The notes below the pieces were generated by a model. That model was not told the DNA's origin, did not search any database, and saw only the letters and a program-made list of their open reading frames with translations. From NCBI GenBank assembly GCA_052035295.1, contig JBPOHS010000114.1, positions 1-64,000 on the forward strand: a stretch of DNA of 64,000 nucleotides, given 5' to 3'. The position numbers and the translations under genes were made by a program. Within the stretch, counting starts at the first letter, position 1. Each line of letters starts with the position of its first letter. Source of the stretch: HdN1 sp052035295 (GTDB taxonomy: Bacteria > Pseudomonadota > Gammaproteobacteria > Pseudomonadales > Ketobacteraceae). This document shows, one piece after another, positions 43,790 to 52,694 of the stretch.

Positions 43790-44821
43790 TCAGCGCAGCA
43801 ACGGATTCTGTTGTTGCAGCGCCTTCACGATCTGCCAGATCAACGCCGGGCCCTGATAAATGAAACCGGTGTACAACTGCACCAGACTGGCTCCCAGCTC
43901 GAATTTACGCAGCGCATCCTCGGGCGACATGATACCACCCACGCCGATGATCGGAACCTTGCCTTCCAGACGCGGTGCCAGCCAGCCCAACACCTGATTC
44001 GATGGTTCAAACACGGGTTTGCCACTCAAGCCGCCTGCTTCCTTTGCCACGGGCGAATCTTCGACGCCCATCCGCGACATGGTGGTATTGGTGGCGATCA
44101 CGCCTTCGATCCCGCTGTCCAGCACCTGTTTCGCGAACGTATCCACCTCTTCCTCGGTCATGTCCGGCGCAATCTTGACAACCAGTGGCACCCGACGCAT
44201 GCACTGGCTCGCCTGTTTCTCCTGCTCGTTCTTGAGGCCATCGAGCAGGCGCTGCAGGGATTCGCCAAATTGCAGGCTGCGCAAGCCCGGGGTGTTCGGC
44301 GAGGAAATATTGACCACGATGTAACTTGCCAGGCGATAGGCTTTCTTCATGCAAACAAGGTAATCGTCGAGCGCATTTTCGACCGGTGTATCAAAGTTCT
44401 TGCCGATATTGATACCCAGAATGCCGCTATAACGCGAGGCTTCAATCCTCTGGCACATGTAATCGATGCCCTTGTTGTTGAAACCCATGCGATTGATGAT
44501 CGCCTGATGGTGTGGCAAACGAAACAGACGGGGCGACGGATTTCCCGGCTGGGGGCGCGGCGTGATGGTACCCACCTCGATGGAACCAAAACCCAGCGAC
44601 GCCAGGCCATCAATGTAATCGCCATTCTTGTCGAGCCCCGCCGCCAGTCCCACCGGGCTCTTGAAACTCAAGCCCATGACGTTGACCGGCAATTCCGGTT
44701 CCGGGATCAGGTGCGGAAGGATGCGCAGGCGCTCGGCAGCAGCAATCAGGTCGAGCGTGACGTGATGCGACATCTCAGGGTCAATCTGGAACAGGGCTTG
44801 GCGTACTAGGGAATAGAACAT
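43790..44821 (-). CDS. pyrD: Dihydroorotate dehydrogenase, class 2
   Basis: A 343-residue FMN enzyme of pyrimidine synthesis that passes electrons to quinone at the membrane (E. coli PyrD has 336). The N-terminal helices (MFYSLVRQALFQIDPE) are those that bind membrane quinone. Key parts are GLAAGLDKNGDYIDGL, the active-site segment NISSPNTPGLR and the FMN loop VGGIMSPEDAL. The frame is open to 45058, but homology begins at the ATG at 44821. The divergent cupin gene starts 224 bases away. Confidence 0.96.
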   Translation of the reverse strand: MFYSLVRQALFQIDPEMSHHVTLDLIAAAERLRILPHLIPEPELPVNVMGLSFKSPVGLAAGLDKNGDYIDGLASLGFGSIEVGTITPRPQPGNPSPRLFRLPHHQAIINRMGFNNKGIDYMCQRIEASRYSGILGINIGKNFDTPVENALDDYLVCMKKAYRLASYIVVNISSPNTPGLRSLQFGESLQRLLDGLKNEQEKQASQCMRRVPLVVKIAPDMTEEEVDTFAKQVLDSGIEGVIATNTTMSRMGVEDSPVAKEAGGLSGKPVFEPSNQVLGWLAPRLEGKVPIIGVGGIMSPEDALRKFELGASLVQLYTGFIYQGPALIWQIVKALQQQNPLLR

Positions 44822-45045
44822 GGAGGGCTCGCTATGAGGGAGGCATCGGCTCAAGCAGCGAATTATAACTGCTGGGCGCACAAATGACGCGGCGATTTTG
44901 CTGACGCGAAGCAGACTCTTGTGTGCGCACTGGCCCGCCGGCGCAGCCCGCAAACGGCGAATGCCCATCCTGGCGCCTTGGCGTGCACAGGCCCGTCTGG
45001 CATAGAATGAGGCGCTTACCGACCTGAGCCCCGCCGGAGACCACC

Positions 45046-45477
45046 ATGCGCCACTCAATCCCCGCCCTCACCTGCCTGTTGGCTGCCTTGCCCGCATTCG
45101 CCGAGGCACCGCGCCCACAACCGCTTCTGCCGGAGCAACTGCAGTGGCAAAGCCCGCCCCAGGTACCGGGTGCGCAGATCGGCTGGATGCTCGGTGCCGA
45201 GAAGGCGGCGGCTCCGTATGTGTTCCGGGTGAAGCTGATGCCGGGGGCGAAAGCGTTTCCGCATACGCATCCGGACGAGCGCGTAACGACGGTATTGAGC
45301 GGGACGCTTTATGTGGGTTTCGGGACGGTGTTCGATGAGGCGACAGCCGTGGCCATTCCAACGGGCGCGGTATATGTCGCCCCTGCCAGTCAACCACATT
45401 ACGTGTGGGCAAAGGATGGCATGGTAAGTTACCAGGAGACCGGGATCGGACCGACGGGAACGGTTCCTGTCAAATAG
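45046..45477 (+). CDS. Periplasmic cupin-domain protein
   Basis: A 143-residue secreted protein with a signal peptide (cleavage after LPAFAEA) and a single cupin barrel. The metal site HTHPDE (two His and Glu) and a later His in ASQPHYV are present. The ATG has a GGAG site. Related proteins are usually annotated only as cupin; the substrate is unknown. Confidence 0.85.
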   Translation: MRHSIPALTCLLAALPAFAEAPRPQPLLPEQLQWQSPPQVPGAQIGWMLGAEKAAAPYVFRVKLMPGAKAFPHTHPDERVTTVLSGTLYVGFGTVFDEATAVAIPTGAVYVAPASQPHYVWAKDGMVSYQETGIGPTGTVPVK

Positions 45478-45538
45478 GATGTTGTTTGTTTGATCGGAAG
45501 ATAAAAATTGGTTGCTGTCGCGATGTTTCATGGGCGGG

Positions 45539-45634
45539 CTGGGGGCGATGGTTGATGGAACGTCGCCGGCAGGGACGCCGGCGTCGAGCCTACAGGGATG
45601 TATTCACGGCGTTTCCAGCAACCATCGCCCCCAG
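45539..45634. repeat. Large palindromic intergenic element
   Basis: A perfect 16-base inverted repeat (CTGGGGGCGATGGTTG at 45539-45554 and its complement at 45619-45634) continues inward as an imperfect stem (TGGAA/TTCCA), and a GC-rich inner hairpin (CGCCGGC/GCCGGCG around 45563-45582) lies inside. The interior has the look of dispersed REP-like units of gammaproteobacteria. It lies between the cupin gene and a convergent DUF2835 gene, where it could also terminate transcription both ways. Confidence 0.75.
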
Positions 45635-45674
45635 ACCGTCCAAAGAACTCCCCGGCAGGCAATCCTGATTACCC

Positions 45675-45896
45675 TTACTGTAATCGTTTGATGTCCTGGT
45701 ACTTGTTATCGGCATCGAAATAAATGGCAAACGTACCCCGAATGCCTGAATGCGTCACGAACGGCTGCAAAATCTTCGCCGGAAACTGAATCCGCCGCCC
45801 ATCACGCGCCGTCACCTGCACCGCACGGGCAGCCCCGCCATACCACTTCTGGTACTGCTCGGGGCTGACATTCAGATCGAAGATAACGAAGCTCAT
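45675..45896 (-). CDS. DUF2835-family small protein
   Basis: A 73-residue protein matching DUF2835: FDLNVSPEQYQKWYGGAAR at the start, then RIQFPAKILQPFVTHSGIRG and FDADNKYQDIKRL at the end. The family is common next to NAD-glutamate dehydrogenase in gammaproteobacteria and has no known function. Its ATG at 45896 overlaps the gdh stop (TGATG), so it is co-translated with that gene. Confidence 0.85.
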   Translation of the reverse strand: MSFVIFDLNVSPEQYQKWYGGAARAVQVTARDGRRIQFPAKILQPFVTHSGIRGTFAIYFDADNKYQDIKRLQ

Positions 45897-48800
45897 CAGG
45901 GCCCCAACGGATCTCCGCCCAGCCCGCACACATCGCTGTGCAGCGTCGCCTGCGCCAGATCCATCAACTCGCGCATCGCTACCCCGTACATGGCAAATTC
46001 CCGGGTTTCCATGGCGCGAATCTCGACCATAATGCGGCGCCAGCGTGAAATCATGTCAGTGTGAATGCTGCTCCACTGATTGATTTTCTCATCGACGGCA
46101 CCTTCAAAATTGGCGTTCATGACGCCCACGGTCAGGGTCCGCTGCTGCCAGTCAAGATCATCGCGATAGGCTTCGCGTGCAAGGGCTTGCCAATGGTTGT
46201 CGATTTGCAGGCGATTGATTTCTTCGTATACCCAGTACAAGTCGAGATAATTGCCGATGCCAAAGAACATCGAGGCAGTGTCGCTGACCGGCTGCCTGGT
46301 CAATTCCGCCGCCTGGATGATCGGCAGTGCCGGCAACATGCTGTCGATGCCGGCAATGTAGGTGGCCAAGCCATCGGGAACCCCTTTTGCCACCAGTCTG
46401 GCGTGCTGGTCATCCCAACCTTGCCGACGCGAGCCGCACAACACCAGTGGCATCGCCGCCGCAATGTCACGCACCCCGGGGCGGAACCGTTTCACCACGT
46501 CTTCCACGTTCATGCCGCAGCGATGATTGCGCAGGAACCAGCGTGTCGCCCGGCGCATCAGGCGGATCAGCTGCCGCATCATGTCGAGCTGGTCGTCGGC
46601 AGGCACTTTCGCATCCAGCTTCTCAATTTCGTGCCACCAGTATTCGAGATCAAAAACATCGCGCGCGGCAAGAAATGCCCGGGCTATTTCACTGGGCGAC
46701 GAGCCGGCGGCATCGATCATGCGATGCATGAACGTGATGCCCATGTAATTGACGATGGTGTTGGCGACTTGCGTGGCGACCAGCTGCGGCAGCAGTTTAT
46801 GCCGTTGCAGCGCGTCCGGAAAACGTTCCAGCAACACGGGCGGAAACGCACGCTCCGCTTCACGGCGGATATAAGGATCCAGATGCAGCTGACTGTGAGC
46901 CAGCTGATCCTTGAGAATGGCCTTGGTATACGACAATAACGTGGCCAACTCAGGGCGAACGAGTCCTTTGGTGCTGATCAGGCGATCATGCAACTCTTCA
47001 TCGCCCGGAATGAATTCCAGATCCCGGTCGAGCTTGCCGGACGCCACCAGCGCATGGATATAACGCCGGTACTCTCCCATGCGATAGACCGATTCAGCCT
47101 TGGCAATACTGATGCACTGCACTTGCCGGTAGTTGTCCAGCAGTACCAGTTCCGCAACGCTGTCGGTCATCTGCGCCAGCAGCTGATTGCGATGTTTAAC
47201 CGTCAAATCGCCGGAACGGACCACGTCATCAATCAGGATCTTGATGTTCACTTCATGGTCGGAGCAATCGACGCCGCCGGAATTGTCGATAAAATCGGTA
47301 TTCGACAAACCGCCGTTCAACCCATATTCGATGCGTCCCAGTTGGGTCATGCCAAGATTGCCGCCTTCACCGATCACGCGCGCCCGCACCTCCCCGCCGT
47401 TGACGCGAACCGGATCGTTGGTTTTGTCGCCGACGTCGACATTGGTTTCCTTGCTCGACTTGATATAGGTGCCGATACCGCCGTTCCACAGCAGATCCAC
47501 CGGGGCCTTGAGCAGCTGCGCGATGAGTTCGACCGGGGTGAGTTTTTCGGCCTTGATGGCAAAGCACTGTTGCATCGCCGGTGTGATGGTGATGGCTTTG
47601 GCAGAACGCGCAAAGACACCGCCACCCGCAGATATCATTGCAGGATTGTATTCCGCCCACGACGAGCGCGGCAGGTTGAAGAGCCGCTCACGCTCAACGA
47701 AGGACGTTTCCGGATCAGGATCGGGATCGATGAAAATATGGCGGTGATCGAACGCGGCCACCAATTTCACCGAGCGCGATAACAGCAAACCGTTACCGAA
47801 TACATCCCCCGACATATCGCCAATACCGACCACGGTAATCGGCGCTGTCTGCACATCAACCCCCAACTCTCGGAAATGTCGCTGTACCGAGACCCACCCG
47901 CCCTTGGCGGTAATACCCATTTTTTTGTGATCGTAACCCGCCGATCCACCGGATGCGAAAGCATCCCCGAGCCAGAAGCAATATTCTGCCGCAACACCGT
48001 TGGCGATATCGGAAAACGTCGCGGTTCCCTTGTCAGCCGCCACCACGAGATAGGGATCGTCTTCATCAAGTCGCACCACCTGCGCCGGCGGAACGACCTG
48101 GCCGTCGGCGATGTTGTCGGTAATGTCGAGCAAACCGCGAATGAAGGTTTTATAGCAGGCAATGCCCTCTTCCATGATGATGTCACGATTGTCGGTGCGC
48201 GGCATTTGCTTGGGAATAAAGCCGCCTTTTGCTCCCACGGGAACAATAACGGCATTCTTCACCTGCTGGGCTTTGACCAGCCCGAGTACTTCGGTGCGGA
48301 AATCCTCGCGCCGGTCCGACCAGCGGATCCCGCCCCGCGCTACTTTGCCACCACGCAGATGCACACCTTCGACCCGGGGTGAATTCACAAAGATTTCATA
48401 GTGCGGCAATGGCTTTGGAATATCCGGAATCAAATGCGGATTCATCTTGAAGGAGATGTAATCCTTGGCATTGCCGTTATTGTCCTGCTGATAAAAATTG
48501 GTGCGCAAGGTAGCAAGAATTACATCGAGATAACGCCGCAGTATCCTGTCCTGATCCAGGCTCGCCACCTTGTCAAGCAGCTCCCGGATATGGGCAACCA
48601 GCGCCGCTTCTTTCTGTTCGTCACGCACGGTCACAGGATTGAATCGCGCATCAAACAGTTCAATGAACCCGCGCGACAGTTGCGGGTGGTCGACCAGCGC
48701 ATCCTTGATGTAGGTTTGACTGAACGGAAAGCGGATTTGCCGGAAATACTGTGCATAAGCACGCAACAGGGCCACTTCCCGCCAGTTCAAGCCAACCGCG

Positions 48801-50920
48801 AGGGTCAAGCGGTTGAAGCTGTCATTCTCGGCATTGCCATGCCAGATGCGATCAAAGGCTTCCTGAAAGACATTCTTGACCTTGTCCAGCTCGATCATGT
48901 GATCGCCGCTGTAACGCACGTTGAAATCGTAAATCCAGACCTTGTCGTGCCCCTTGGGCTCGACGGTATAGGGATGCCCGCCCAGCACGCGCAAGCCAAG
49001 GTTTTCCAGCATGGGCAACACATCGGAGAAGGCGATCGCCGACCGCGAACGGAAAATCTTGAACCGCAACGCGTCCATGTCTTCGTTCAGTGCACGATAA
49101 ATCGACACGGCAAGATCACGCTGGTCCGACAGGGTTTCCAGGTGATCGACATCGGCGGCTGCGGTGCGCGTACTGAATTCTTCGCGGTAAGCGGTGGAAA
49201 ACGCATCCACATAGCGTGTGAACAACACCGAGGAACGCTCTTCGCCGAAGTATTCGATGAGGGATTCCGAGAGACGGTCCGTCCAGGAACGCGCCAGCTC
49301 CACCATGCGATCCTCGACTTCCTTGAGGCTGAAATTCCAGTCGCCAGTCTCACCTACACGCATGACGATATATAACCGTGCGTGCGTCGACTCAGTAAAA
49401 TATGTGTTGAATTCGAGATCCAGCACATCGAGGTATTCCGCCAGCACCTGCTGGAAACGTTTGCGCAACGCGGTCGTATAACCCTCACGCGGGGCATAGA
49501 TCAGACAGGTGACAAAGCGGCCGTACTGACTCTTGCGCATGAACATTTTCAGACGTCGGCGTTCCTGTATATGCAGTACGCCTACCGCAATTTTCAGCAG
49601 TTCTTCGGTCGGGGTCTGGAACAATTCTTCCCGTGGAAAGGTTTCAAGAATCTGCAACAAACGTTTGCCGTCATGGCTTCCTGGCTCAAGCCCGGACGCT
49701 GCGAGAATCGCCTTGATTTTATGCCCCAGCAACGGGAACTCGCGAGGGGAGTTATTGAAAACGCGCGAGGTGAACAAGCCCAGAATCCGCGTTTCCCCCA
49801 ACAACATGCCTTGTTCGTTGAAGTGGCGTACCGCCACAAAATCCATGTAAACAGGCCGGTGCAGGCGCGAGCGGCTGCCGGATTTGGCAAACAGCAGGGA
49901 TTTTCCCGGGCAGGCAACCGGCCCGCCGTCAGTTTCGAGCAGATCGATATGTGCAGCGCATTTGACGATGCCGAGATCCTGTCCGGGCAACGCCTGCATG
50001 TAGAGACCGCCGCTCTGTTCTTCGGCCTGGTATTCCCGAATCGCCAGGAAGGTAAAGTGATTGGCGGTCAACCAGAGCAAAAACGCCTTTATTTCTTGCG
50101 GGCTGATGTTTTCATCACGTGCGCCATAGGTAAACGTGGTGGACAGGCCTTCCACCTTTGTCAGCATGGCCGGAAAATCAACCACCGCACAGGTCAGTTC
50201 CCGCAAGATGTCATCCAGCGTCTGCACGATGTCGGCGAGCACCGTCTCATCGCTTTGACGGTCGATTTCGACATGCACCAGCGCTTCTTTCTCGCCAGCT
50301 TCGTGGTCATGCACGAAGTGGATTTTTTGCAATCGGCCCTGCGCATCGCGCTCGCTGAAAAATGCTTCTGCCACGACCGAATGTATTGTCAATCCGCGAC
50401 GGTTGAGTTCCATGGCGATGGAATCGACCAGGAACGCGCGATCCGGCGAGACGATTTCCACGATGGTGTGCGTGGTTTGCCACCCATGATCTTCAAAACG
50501 GGGGTTGAACACTCGGATGCGTGGCTGCGGTGAGGGGCGCTGCATGAGGAAATCCCACATGGCCAGCGTCATGCCGTAAAGATCATCCATGCGTTTCTTG
50601 GCCAATTCCTCAACCGGCGCATTGGCGTAGACATAACGCGCGAATTGCATGACCTGTTCCGCGAGCGCGGCATCATTGCTGCCCAGGCGGGCCTGCATGG
50701 TGTCATTCAAACGATTGATTAACTGGGCAAATTCTTCACGCGGGCTGGGGGTCACCATGCGCACGCTCTCCACTGTCAGGGGGCTTGTTGTTTTGGGACC
50801 GGTTGTTTTAGGACCGGTTGCTGCCGGCATTGCTGCATCTGAAGCTGCTGCGTCTGACATTACTTCTTCTGAAGAATGCGCTTCTGAAGAATGTGCATCT
50901 GCAGACTTGCTTCGAGACAT
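45896..50920 (-). CDS. gdhB: NAD-specific glutamate dehydrogenase, 180-kDa class
   Basis: A 1,674-residue enzyme of the large NAD-GDH class (as in Pseudomonas aeruginosa GdhB), which oxidises glutamate to 2-oxoglutarate and ammonia. The N-terminal half holds ACT-like regulatory regions; the catalytic core is near residues 830-1,200, with FKMNPHLIPDIPKPLPHYEI, the loop VPVGAKGGFIPKQ and the IGDMSGDVFGNGLLLSRS segment. The first 50 residues are low complexity and carry two in-frame 15-base duplications. The DUF2835 gene follows in the same transcript. Confidence 0.94.
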   Translation of the reverse strand: MSRSKSADAHSSEAHSSEEVMSDAAASDAAMPAATGPKTTGPKTTSPLTVESVRMVTPSPREEFAQLINRLNDTMQARLGSNDAALAEQVMQFARYVYANAPVEELAKKRMDDLYGMTLAMWDFLMQRPSPQPRIRVFNPRFEDHGWQTTHTIVEIVSPDRAFLVDSIAMELNRRGLTIHSVVAEAFFSERDAQGRLQKIHFVHDHEAGEKEALVHVEIDRQSDETVLADIVQTLDDILRELTCAVVDFPAMLTKVEGLSTTFTYGARDENISPQEIKAFLLWLTANHFTFLAIREYQAEEQSGGLYMQALPGQDLGIVKCAAHIDLLETDGGPVACPGKSLLFAKSGSRSRLHRPVYMDFVAVRHFNEQGMLLGETRILGLFTSRVFNNSPREFPLLGHKIKAILAASGLEPGSHDGKRLLQILETFPREELFQTPTEELLKIAVGVLHIQERRRLKMFMRKSQYGRFVTCLIYAPREGYTTALRKRFQQVLAEYLDVLDLEFNTYFTESTHARLYIVMRVGETGDWNFSLKEVEDRMVELARSWTDRLSESLIEYFGEERSSVLFTRYVDAFSTAYREEFSTRTAAADVDHLETLSDQRDLAVSIYRALNEDMDALRFKIFRSRSAIAFSDVLPMLENLGLRVLGGHPYTVEPKGHDKVWIYDFNVRYSGDHMIELDKVKNVFQEAFDRIWHGNAENDSFNRLTLAVGLNWREVALLRAYAQYFRQIRFPFSQTYIKDALVDHPQLSRGFIELFDARFNPVTVRDEQKEAALVAHIRELLDKVASLDQDRILRRYLDVILATLRTNFYQQDNNGNAKDYISFKMNPHLIPDIPKPLPHYEIFVNSPRVEGVHLRGGKVARGGIRWSDRREDFRTEVLGLVKAQQVKNAVIVPVGAKGGFIPKQMPRTDNRDIIMEEGIACYKTFIRGLLDITDNIADGQVVPPAQVVRLDEDDPYLVVAADKGTATFSDIANGVAAEYCFWLGDAFASGGSAGYDHKKMGITAKGGWVSVQRHFRELGVDVQTAPITVVGIGDMSGDVFGNGLLLSRSVKLVAAFDHRHIFIDPDPDPETSFVERERLFNLPRSSWAEYNPAMISAGGGVFARSAKAITITPAMQQCFAIKAEKLTPVELIAQLLKAPVDLLWNGGIGTYIKSSKETNVDVGDKTNDPVRVNGGEVRARVIGEGGNLGMTQLGRIEYGLNGGLSNTDFIDNSGGVDCSDHEVNIKILIDDVVRSGDLTVKHRNQLLAQMTDSVAELVLLDNYRQVQCISIAKAESVYRMGEYRRYIHALVASGKLDRDLEFIPGDEELHDRLISTKGLVRPELATLLSYTKAILKDQLAHSQLHLDPYIRREAERAFPPVLLERFPDALQRHKLLPQLVATQVANTIVNYMGITFMHRMIDAAGSSPSEIARAFLAARDVFDLEYWWHEIEKLDAKVPADDQLDMMRQLIRLMRRATRWFLRNHRCGMNVEDVVKRFRPGVRDIAAAMPLVLCGSRRQGWDDQHARLVAKGVPDGLATYIAGIDSMLPALPIIQAAELTRQPVSDTASMFFGIGNYLDLYWVYEEINRLQIDNHWQALAREAYRDDLDWQQRTLTVGVMNANFEGAVDEKINQWSSIHTDMISRWRRIMVEIRAMETREFAMYGVAMRELMDLAQATLHSDVCGLGGDPLGP
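50787..50895 (-). repeat. Two tandem 15-base duplications in the gdh 5' end
   Basis: Two units of 15 bases occur twice each: at 50787-50801 and 50802-50816, and at 50866-50880 and 50881-50895. They encode the repeated SSEA/SSEE and TGPKTTGPKT stretches of the GDH N-terminal tail. Both keep the frame. Confidence 0.9.
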
Positions 50921-51122
50921 ATTGTTATTGGGTGGCTCCCAACAAGCTTAGTTCACTTTACAGCGGACGTGTTTACCGCGACGTGTGCCGTACGCGAATG
51001 GTCTGGTTTGTACGCGATCGGCCGCAACTGTGCGCATGCGGATGACGGGTGACTGCGGGGGTCTGAGTGGGGTTGTAGCGGGTGGCAGTAGCGGGTGGCA
51101 GAAGGGAGTGCGACAGGGAAGC

Positions 51123-51154
51123 GGGCCACCAGACGCCACAGGCGCTGGTGGCCC
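51123..51154 (-). terminator. Strong hairpin after uppP
   Basis: GGGCCACCAG (51123-51132) pairs with CTGGTGGCCC (51145-51154), and an inner CGCC/GGCG stem around ACA extends it to 14 pairs with one bulged A. It lies 6 bases after the uppP stop. There is no T run, so it may terminate with Rho or stabilise the mRNA. The rest of the gap to gdh contains two direct copies of GCGGGTGGCAG. Confidence 0.6.
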
Positions 51155-51160
51155 GAGGAA

Positions 51161-51985
51161 TCAGCCGGGCCAGCTCACCACACCTGTGTAGGTGAGTATG
51201 AGCAGTAACGAACCAAATGCGATGCGATAGTAGGCAAAAATGGTGAAATCATGTTTGGACACATAATGCACCAGCCCTCGCACCACCAGAAGCGCGGCGA
51301 CAAAGGTGGCCACACCGCCCACCGCCAGCACGCCGAGATCATCGATGGAAAACAATTCACGGTGCTTGTAGATGTCATACACCGTGGCCGCGAACATCGT
51401 CGGAATGGCCAGAAAGAAGGAAAATTCCGCCGCCGCCTTGCGTGAAAGCCCCAGAAACAGACCGCCAATGATGGTGGCCCCTGAGCGCGAGGTGCCGGGA
51501 ATCATCGCAAGACACTGCGCACAACCAATCTTGAACGCATCCATCGGCCCCATATCATCCACTTCCTGAACGCGCACCGTATGCTGACGCTTTTCGGCCC
51601 ACAGAATCAGGAATCCGCCCACGATAAGGGCAACAGCGACCGGTACCGGGAAAAACAAATACTGCTTGATGATCTTGATGGCGAAAAATCCAACAATGGC
51701 CGCAGGCAGGAACGCAATCAGAACATTCAGGACAAACTTTTGCGCCCCGGGCTCCGAAACCACGCCTGTTGCGACCTTCACAAGCCGCTGCCGATATTCC
51801 CAGCAAATCGCCAGAATGGCGGCGAGCTGTATCGCCACGGTAAAGACGTCGCGCTTGTCCTTGTCGAGAAAATTGAGCAATTCACCGGTGATTATCAGGT
51901 GTCCGGTGCTGGAGACAGGCAAAAACTCGGTTATTCCCTCAACCACGCCCATCACGATGGCTTTGAGAAACAAAATCAGATCCAC
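51161..51985 (-). CDS. uppP: Undecaprenyl-diphosphatase UppP (BacA)
   Basis: A 274-residue integral membrane enzyme that recycles undecaprenyl diphosphate for cell-wall synthesis. The two active-site motifs are EGITEFLPVSSTGHLI near residue 16 and PGTSRSGATI near residue 165. Hydrophobic segments agree with the family fold. It appears to be monocistronic. Confidence 0.97.
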   Translation of the reverse strand: MDLILFLKAIVMGVVEGITEFLPVSSTGHLIITGELLNFLDKDKRDVFTVAIQLAAILAICWEYRQRLVKVATGVVSEPGAQKFVLNVLIAFLPAAIVGFFAIKIIKQYLFFPVPVAVALIVGGFLILWAEKRQHTVRVQEVDDMGPMDAFKIGCAQCLAMIPGTSRSGATIIGGLFLGLSRKAAAEFSFFLAIPTMFAATVYDIYKHRELFSIDDLGVLAVGGVATFVAALLVVRGLVHYVSKHDFTIFAYYRIAFGSLLLILTYTGVVSWPG

Positions 51986-52080
51986 ACGACGCCCTTATCA
52001 AAATGCCAAGCAAGAGGGCTGATCATACGCAAAATGCGTTCCAAAATCATCTTTGCCGACATGCGACCAGCCGGTAAAAA

Positions 52081-52118
52081 ATCACACCAGGGGCTGTCCA
52101 TCACACCAGGGGCTGTCC
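52081..52118 (+). repeat. Two tandem 19-base repeats
   Basis: The 19-base unit ATCACACCAGGGGCTGTCC occurs twice without a gap (52081-52099 and 52100-52118). The second copy holds the stop codon of the neighbouring gene remnant, so the duplication is at its 3' end. Confidence 0.9.
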
Positions 52119-52385
52119 GGCACGCAACCTGCGCTGGAAATCCCACCAGAGCACCTTGACCGGGAGCTGCCGAAGAATGCGCGGCACCGGTCGATTCAGC
52201 GTTGCCACGGACTTTATCAGGAGATCAAATGCCTGCTGCTGCCGCTCGCCCCATGGCAAGCGCATTTCCGTGCGGATCTTGGCCGGCAGGAATCCGGCGG
52301 TCATGAAGCGATAGGTTGGTCCAAATACCTTGCTCACCGCCGCCGGCAATCGACAAGGCATCGAATACGCCGGGATACTGCTCAT
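52101..52385 (-). pseudogene. Probable remnant of a DUF2236 (MpaB-like oxygenase) gene
   Basis: The minus-strand frame (94 codons) reads like the C-terminal end of DUF2236/MpaB-type proteins: a helix, then MTAGFLPAKIRTEMRLPWGE and a tail LRQLPVKVLWWDFQRRLRAG. A stop codon lies four codons before the first ATG, and the missing N-terminal part is not found intact in any frame upstream, although an overlapping frame to 52512 may hold a shifted piece. A decayed gene fits best. The 709-base stretch between uppP and the GMC gene contains nothing else I can support. Confidence 0.4.
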
Positions 52386-52694
52386 CCCATTCCTTCAGAC
52401 TCAAGGGTTCGGGCCACGACGTTTGCAGACCCGATCGTTTGCCTGATATATCCGTCAGTTTTGCATCGGGAGCACGCATTTCACACCTTCCTCCGCCTGT
52501 ATTGTCTGACACGCATCAAGCTACCGGACAAGCACCATCAATGAACACACTGTTCATAAATGATAGTCATCAAAACAACGGCCGGGATTTTATTTGCGTG
52601 AACAGGGCGCAACGCGCCCTCGCCGTTATGCACCCCATCGACGGCTGGAAGAAGTTTTGCTAGTGTCGAGCGAGTTTTCAATGGAGCGCGACAC

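Noticed and set aside
45896..50533. Several long plus-strand open frames (for example, 46061-46939, 48401-49375 and 49382-50533)
   Set aside because: They are antisense to the NAD-glutamate dehydrogenase gene, whose protein is clearly recognisable throughout.
52225..52512. An open minus-strand frame of 95 codons overlapping the MpaB-like remnant
   Set aside because: No family resemblance or ribosome site; it may hold a frameshifted part of the same remnant but cannot be supported as a gene.
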